A stretch of DNA of 64,000 nucleotides, taken from the NCBI GenBank assembly GCA_037975125.1, contig CM075851.1, positions 74,503,487 to 74,567,486 on the forward strand, read 5' to 3'. Source of the DNA: Latrodectus hesperus (Eukaryota; Arthropoda; Arachnida; Araneae; Theridiidae). The notes below the pieces were generated by a model. That model was not told the DNA's origin, made no database searches, and saw only the letters and a list, made by a program, of their open reading frames with translations. A program made the translations under genes and the position numbers. This document shows, in pieces, positions 58,901 through 64,000 of the stretch (positions are counted from its first letter, which is position 1; each line of letters starts with the position of its first letter).

Positions 58901-59479
58901 CTGTAAAAAAATGAAGACAACTCCTAAAAGTATATCAACGTGTCTTTTTTTCTTCTTTTGAATATGTTATTTTCCTGCAAAGAATGATTGGTCAAATAAT
59001 TTTTTCTTTGTGCATTACTTAACTAAAGGGACGAAGTTGTCAATTTTTACATAAATTTTAAAGTGATTTAATAAATCGAATGTGAAATGTTTTTGATTAC
59101 TTATTGGCTTTATATGGACAAAGACGGAAACCTACTTGTCACTCACCCCATGTGACGACTGCAGAATGTTAATGGGCTGACTTTCACCGAGACTTCTTGC
59201 TTTCGTATCTAAATAAAATAACTTCACAGCTTTTTTATCTTTAGGCAGAATTTAAGCTTTTATAAATAGAGCTTCAGTTTTTTTTATCTCTTTGCTACTG
59301 TCTCATTTAATAACTTTTTTTAATGCCCGACTGCTATAGGATTTCCACCTTTCTGCACAGCAGGAAGCGGAAGTGATAGCAACTTATATGATGGGGCACC
59401 CAGTGAGTATGCAATCGTTGAAAGTAGGTGAGTCTACGTAATTATGAAACGGGGATCTAGCAGAAAATCACAAACTTGG

Positions 59480-59656
59480 CCTGCCTACTGCAGACTGGTA
59501 TCATTTCATACGGAGGACATTGCAACCACGACATATTTAACGTACCTCAGTCACCATTAGCGAATATGAGAGATTTTCTGTTTGGTTGGGGTTCGAACTC
59601 ACTGCCTGCTGATAAAGAGAACGAACGCCCTAACCAGTCAGGTCACTGTGGCCACA
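59480..59656 (-). mobile_element. tRNA-derived SINE of a third family
   Basis: On the minus strand the element begins near 59656 with a tRNA-like head: A-box-like TGACCTGACTGGTTAGGGCG and B box GAGTTCGAACCCC. The body includes GGTACGTTAAATATGTCGTG, shared loosely with the repeat at 57.8-58.0 kb. Left end and target duplication are not clear. The 68-codon plus-strand frame here is not a gene. Confidence 0.65.
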
Positions 59657-59659
59657 TCA

Positions 59660-60579
59660 TAATAACCATAAGTGCATTTTAAGAATTATACAGCAGAATT
59701 AACAGCACTTTTTGGTTAATTATGCCAAATTTTAAAGATAATTTTATCCTTAAAATTGGACATAAGTTATCATTATGATTTCATAGCATTTCCTTTTACT
59801 TTCGCGATATAAGTGTGCTTCTTGAAATAAATGTACTCACTATTTTATTAGCGTACACATCCCATTTATATATTCAATAATTTATAAAACGTGTGTTTGT
59901 TTAACTTAAAAGCATATCATTGATTAGGTAGCAACACAATTTATTGTCAAAACACCAAGGGGAATCAGGATACAAATGTTCTAACCAAGTGGAATTCGAT
60001 TGTAAGTATTGTAATGATTATATAATATAATAAGAGCTAAGTTTACGTAATTTGTGGGGTTTCGTCATGCTTTATAGAAGATAAAAGGATATAAATTTCA
60101 AAATTTATTCTATGCTTTTGATAGACGTTTGAATAAATATACAAATTTCATTCAACTAAAATAAAGTGATAAAATAAACACATAAATTAAAAAAAACTTA
60201 AGAAAACTGTTTTAGCCTAGTTTTAGCAGTAAAAGAGCGAATATTAAGAGTTAGCCCAGATAAATAACGTACTACTTTTTAACTACAGGATGTTTTCTTC
60301 TGTTTCCTGCATCCTGTTAACATCTTTGTCACCTTTATAGCAACTTTTTTAAATTTGTGTATATAACCCTCGTGTTTTTAAATTTGTGTGTAATATCTTT
60401 AAATTTATATTTTTACAATATTTTATATTTCATAAAGTTGCAAGTGAGTATTTAAATTTAATAATTGAAGAGATAATACATGTGGAACCTGGACCTTGGC
60501 TTACCCACATATTGTGTGCATTTTTGAAAGAAAGGTTTGAAGAGGCATTTTTGGTGGAATAAAGAAAAAACAGTTGTGA
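59660..60579. other. AT-rich non-coding stretch
   Basis: Nothing recognisable before the LINE tail. Confidence 0.6.
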
Positions 60580-60856
60580 CTGAGAAAATCAAATTTTGAG
60601 CTTAATCGCTTATTTTATGAACCTTTCATTAAGCTGCAACGAATAAAATGGGCTGCTTTTATTGTCCGAATGGATGATGAGCGTACCACGAAAATGTTTA
60701 TAATACCATATCAACTAGCTCAAGAAAGGGCAGACCAAATTATTATACGGTTTTGGAAATAAAAAACCTTCTGGTATTTTTTAAAAAAATTGTAGAGTTA
60801 TTTTAACAAGAAAATTGGTCTGGAAAAAACATAGAGAACCAGTAGCCAGTATAAGC
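60580..60856 (+). pseudogene. Decayed LINE C-terminal tail
   Basis: The plus strand reads LRKSNFELNRLFYEPF, then LQRIKWAAFIVRMDDERTTK. After a one-base shift near 60720 comes KKGQTKLLYGFGNKKPSG, and after a stop LTRKLVWKKHREPVA. This series (R-x-N-F-E-L, L-x-R-I-x-W-A-G-x-x-V-R-M-D-D-x-R-T-T-K, K-G-R-P-x-L-R-W, then N-W-R-x-L-A) is the usual end of a widespread LINE reverse-transcriptase protein in arthropods. Here the R-x-K-G-R-P motif is damaged. Only the last 90 or so codons remain, as in a strongly 5'-truncated copy. The clade cannot be fixed from this part alone. Confidence 0.65.
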
Positions 60857-60859
60857 TAT

Positions 60860-62040
60860 CGGGAAATCGAGGATTAAAGAGATTTAATAATTATATCATA
60901 AACGCCATATTTGACAAACGTATTTAAATATCGATTGAAAAAGGTTTCTTATATCATAATTGTCTTCCACTTATTGTATTATATTTTTTGAATTAAAAAA
61001 TTTTAATATCCTATTCTCACTAGTTTAGTTTTCATTTATTATTTTCTTGGAAGTAAGTTCAAAATGAATCTATTTTTGTTTATAGATGGTTAATTATCAT
61101 AAGATGAATGGAATTTTCAACACAAAAGGTATTACGAAACTAAATGTTTCGTGACACATTTACAACACAATTGCATGTCAGGATACATACATAGAAAAAT
61201 ACTGTCGTATTTCCTTGCTGTCGAAGATAAGTGAAAGTGCTTGGTGTAAGTTTTGAAATCCTGACATCAAAAGTTACACTGCATGGTGTACACTGTATTG
61301 TTCTTTTCCTCTTAAGCATTTTAATGACTTATTTAAGAATGCAAAATGTTGTCGGAAGAAGTTCCTCCAGTCCGAGAAGAGTCCATTCACGTTCAGTTGT
61401 CGATGGTCAAAGTATTATCATTTTCAACGGCTTTGTTACAGAACCTCGTTAAAACTTTTTGCATCAGTTGGCAGGCGTTATTCATTAAAAATCCAGTTCT
61501 ATTCTGCCCCATGACAATAGCTTGAAAAGACAAGCGTGGCCTTGGTCCGCAGGTGTTATCGAAGTTTATCAAAGGTCTGAATCGACAACCCTGAGAACAC
61601 ATCAGGTTTCGGTTTTAATTATTTATGAGTAACAATTTGCTGTGATCACTTTAAAGGAGAAATAAATTCTGTTAGGTTTGATTGCCTTTTATTTTTCTAA
61701 ATGTTATGAAAGTTGTATAAAGTGATTATTTTATGTTTCATGTGACAAGCGGTCGCTTATAAGAAGTTTTAACGGAAATGTAAAGACATTTTAGAAGGAA
61801 GACGAAAATATAAGAACATAAATCAATTAATTTTGTAACGATAGAAAGATAAAATTTGCTAAGAAAATATTCATAGATATGGTATTATGAATAGTATTCG
61901 ATTCTACTTCATCGTCAGTATTAGTATATTGCATTTTTTCTTTGGCTTTGACTGGAATTCGACTGGAACTTATATATAATACATTTCCTGCTGAGTGTTT
62001 TATTCACTTTTAATAAGTATTGAAACCTATTTGGTTTAAT
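60860..62040. other. Non-coding stretch with one unassigned block
   Basis: The block 61340-61615 is GC-richer, with overlapping frames on both strands (61231-61452 plus, 61602-61393 minus). I do not recognise any of the translations. The rest is AT-rich. Confidence 0.4.
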
Positions 62041-62041
62041 A

Positions 62042-62731
62042 TGCAAAGTGATCTTTTTTAAAGTGACAGTGTTTGGAGCGCCCTGTAGCTCGATCTAATA
62101 TAGCCGAAATGGTGCCAAAGTTGGTATTTAGATTAATCTTGGTATCTAGATATGGGAAAAAGGATTCCATGAAAAAATTTTAGTTCCAAAAATCGCCGCT
62201 AGAGTATTTTGTGGTGCTTTACACTGTATAAAATCTGAGAAAAGGAAAATTCTAACACATACAATAGTACAGTTAAATTATTAATGTTTATTTACTACAT
62301 TAACTTCCCCGGTGAGGAATTAGATCACATTCAATGTGAGCACCGTTCTCAGAAATTACACCGAGCATTCTGTGCACAACGTTCTTCACAGCCGTAGGTA
62401 GCATATCACGAGAAATATCTCACACTGTCTTTGTTTGAGATTATTTGTCGGAGCTGTCTTCTACTTGCTTTTATAGCCCCTATTACTGGCACTGTCATTG
62501 CACAACATTTACATTTTTCTTTGATAAAAGTTTTTATGCTAATTTTCATTATTTTAAGCTGAAGCAGCGCCACAAAATTCCCTAGCGGCGACTTTTGAAA
62601 CTAATTGTTTTTTCACGGAAATTTTAACCCCATGTCTTGAAGAGTCTAAATACCAAGTTTGGATTCATTTCGGCAATTAGATCGCGCTACAGGTTGCTCC
62701 AAACATTGTCACTTTAGAAAAGATCACCCTG
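62042..62731 (-). mobile_element. Deleted DNA transposon with inverted ends of about 180 bp
   Basis: The left part (62044 to about 62225) and the right part (about 62570-62731) are inverted copies of each other. Matching phrases, right arm given as its complement, are: GTGATCTTTT, AAAGTGACA(G/A)TGTTTGGAGC, CTGTAGC(T/G)CGATCTAAT, GCCGAAATG, TTGGTATTTAGA, ATCGCCGCTAG/GTCGCCGCTAG and TTTTGTGG(T/C)GCT. The right end, complemented, begins CAGGGTGATC next to a TA, which suggests Tc1/mariner-type ends. The interior holds only the last 40 or so codons of a transposase. It is thus a non-autonomous relic of a larger element. Confidence 0.85.
62300..62428 (-). pseudogene. Transposase C-terminal remnant inside the long-inverted-repeat element
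   Basis: On the minus strand, 62419-62300 reads DISRDMLPTAVKNVVHRMLG, continues VISENGAHIECDLIPHRGS and then has a TAA stop at 62302-62300. An N-V-x-x-R followed by I-x-E-N-G-x-H-I-E close to a stop is a familiar ending for mariner/Tc1-group transposases in arthropods. A TGA precedes it directly, and all catalytic parts are missing. It links the element to an autonomous parent. Confidence 0.65.
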
Positions 62732-62734
62732 TAC

Positions 62735-64000
62735 TTCAAATAATTTTAGACAGTTCTTAATTTTCAAAATTCCTAGTATATTTATAAGTGTCTATTCTAA
62801 GTTATGACAATTTTTTAATTTCATTTTCAAAGCGTTAAAAATAATATGGGTCATGAATTAGAACATAAAATTAGAAAAAATATAAAACAAATAAACTGTT
62901 GTATCGGAGTTAAAATTTCATAAAAAGTTAAGGTTTACGTTAAGTTTTTTTTTAATTAGTAGCTTTTTTTAAAAAGAAGATGATAAAAATTATGAGAACA
63001 CAAAGATTATTCAATGAATTCTTTTCAATTATCCGAACCTGTTAATGAATATTCAAATTCAGTTAATCAAAAAACATGAAAAAATAATGAGAGATTATAA
63101 AGTAAAGAAAAACGAATCACTATCAACAATTTTTATAGAAATATTAAAAATGCATTCAATGAATTTATAGAAACTTTCATGAATATACAATTTTTGATAA
63201 ATTTTTTATCAAGTTTTTGCCAGTAATTTTGATGTTTATATTTTGTCAGTTTAGGGACAGAATTTTAAAACAAGTATTTTGTTCCTGGATTCGACATTTC
63301 TCACCAACTACACAATTGTAATAAGTGATTAAGAATTGGAAAAAATAGCTGTTATACTATTTTTAAATACCAAATGTCAATTTAAATATAAATTCAAATA
63401 TAGTTTCTATATAGTGTAGGCACTTCGAGTTCATTCACATTTTTATTTTTAATACTCGATAAAAAAAACATGTTATTTTATTATATATTTTGATTTAAAA
63501 GTTCAATGTTAACATCAAGTTAATATTTGAATAGGTCCAATCCATTCCAAATGGAGATGTTTATAGAGTAATGTAATCCATTTTAAATTGTAGGTGGTGG
63601 TAAAATTAATTCTTATGTGCAAAATCTGCAAAAAGTAACAATAGAATGATAAATAAATTTGAAAGATCGATAATTATTGACAGGAAATTTCATTGATAAT
63701 ATGTGATATCAACTAAAAAATACATTTCCAGCTTTGACATTTGAGTTCATGAAAAGTTAGCTGTATCTGGATACTTACTTTGCTTTTATCTTTATTATTT
63801 TAAGTGCCAAATGTTTATTTTAATATGCATTTTTAGGAAATAGTATTCCTTTCCTGTCAAAGTTCATAGGTAACTGTTGAATTTTACCCAAGCAGAAGTT
63901 TCCGGCTGGTGAGTAGAAAGGCCAAATGAAATTGCGTTGATAGATTTATATGAATTAAATAATCATGAAAAAATGATTTGATGTTCGTAGGCGGAGTGAG
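62735..64000. other. AT-rich non-coding stretch
   Basis: I see nothing supported here up to the right edge of the window. Confidence 0.6.

Noticed and set aside
59476..59682. 68-codon plus-strand frame
   Set aside because: It is the antisense of a tRNA-derived SINE.

Overview
The window is AT-rich (roughly 70% A+T by eye), gene-poor animal genomic DNA. It has long TA and CA microsatellites, tRNA-derived SINEs, decayed LINEs and a Tc1-like transposon, but no operons or bacterial-style genes. The SINE types, the Tc1 family and the LINE tails resemble repeats I know from spiders. An arachnid, probably an orb-weaver-like spider, is therefore my best guess, as inference from memory rather than from a search. 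Nearly every long reading frame is a microsatellite translation or a chance frame.

One host gene is recognisable. On the minus strand, 13262-13136 is the first coding exon of a STAR-family RNA-binding protein, the Quaking / held out wings (how) orthologue. It encodes the start of the QUA1 dimerisation region and ends at a good GTAAG splice donor. The CpG-richer block just upstream (13263-13660) looks like its 5'UTR and promoter. The KH-domain exons are not seen, so 1-13135 is read as part of a long first intron. That intron carries three clear SINEs (5513-5669, 5937-6111, 7079-7376) and two decayed repeats.

From 13.7 to 31 kb there is AT-rich intergenic DNA with microsatellites, decayed SINEs and a possible solo LTR (23374-23618). 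From 31 to 34 kb lie a LINE C-terminal fragment (31442-31780, minus) and a complete but inactivated Tc1-like element (32398-33885). From 34 to 45 kb there is mostly nothing, apart from a diverged tandem duplication near 40 kb and one decayed SINE. At 44882-45793 sits an exactly bounded, internally deleted LINE with a 13-bp target duplication. From 46 to 56 kb there is only AT-rich DNA, a TA/TATCGATA microsatellite and a 57-bp near-perfect palindrome. From 56.8 to 62.8 kb repeats are dense: a SINE with a cephalopod-SINE-like core, two related repeats, a decayed LINE tail and a 0.7-kb element with very long inverted ends that holds a transposase C-terminus.

I found no previously undescribed multi-gene system. 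The best second looks are the SINE core, the internally deleted LINE, the long-inverted-repeat element and the palindrome.
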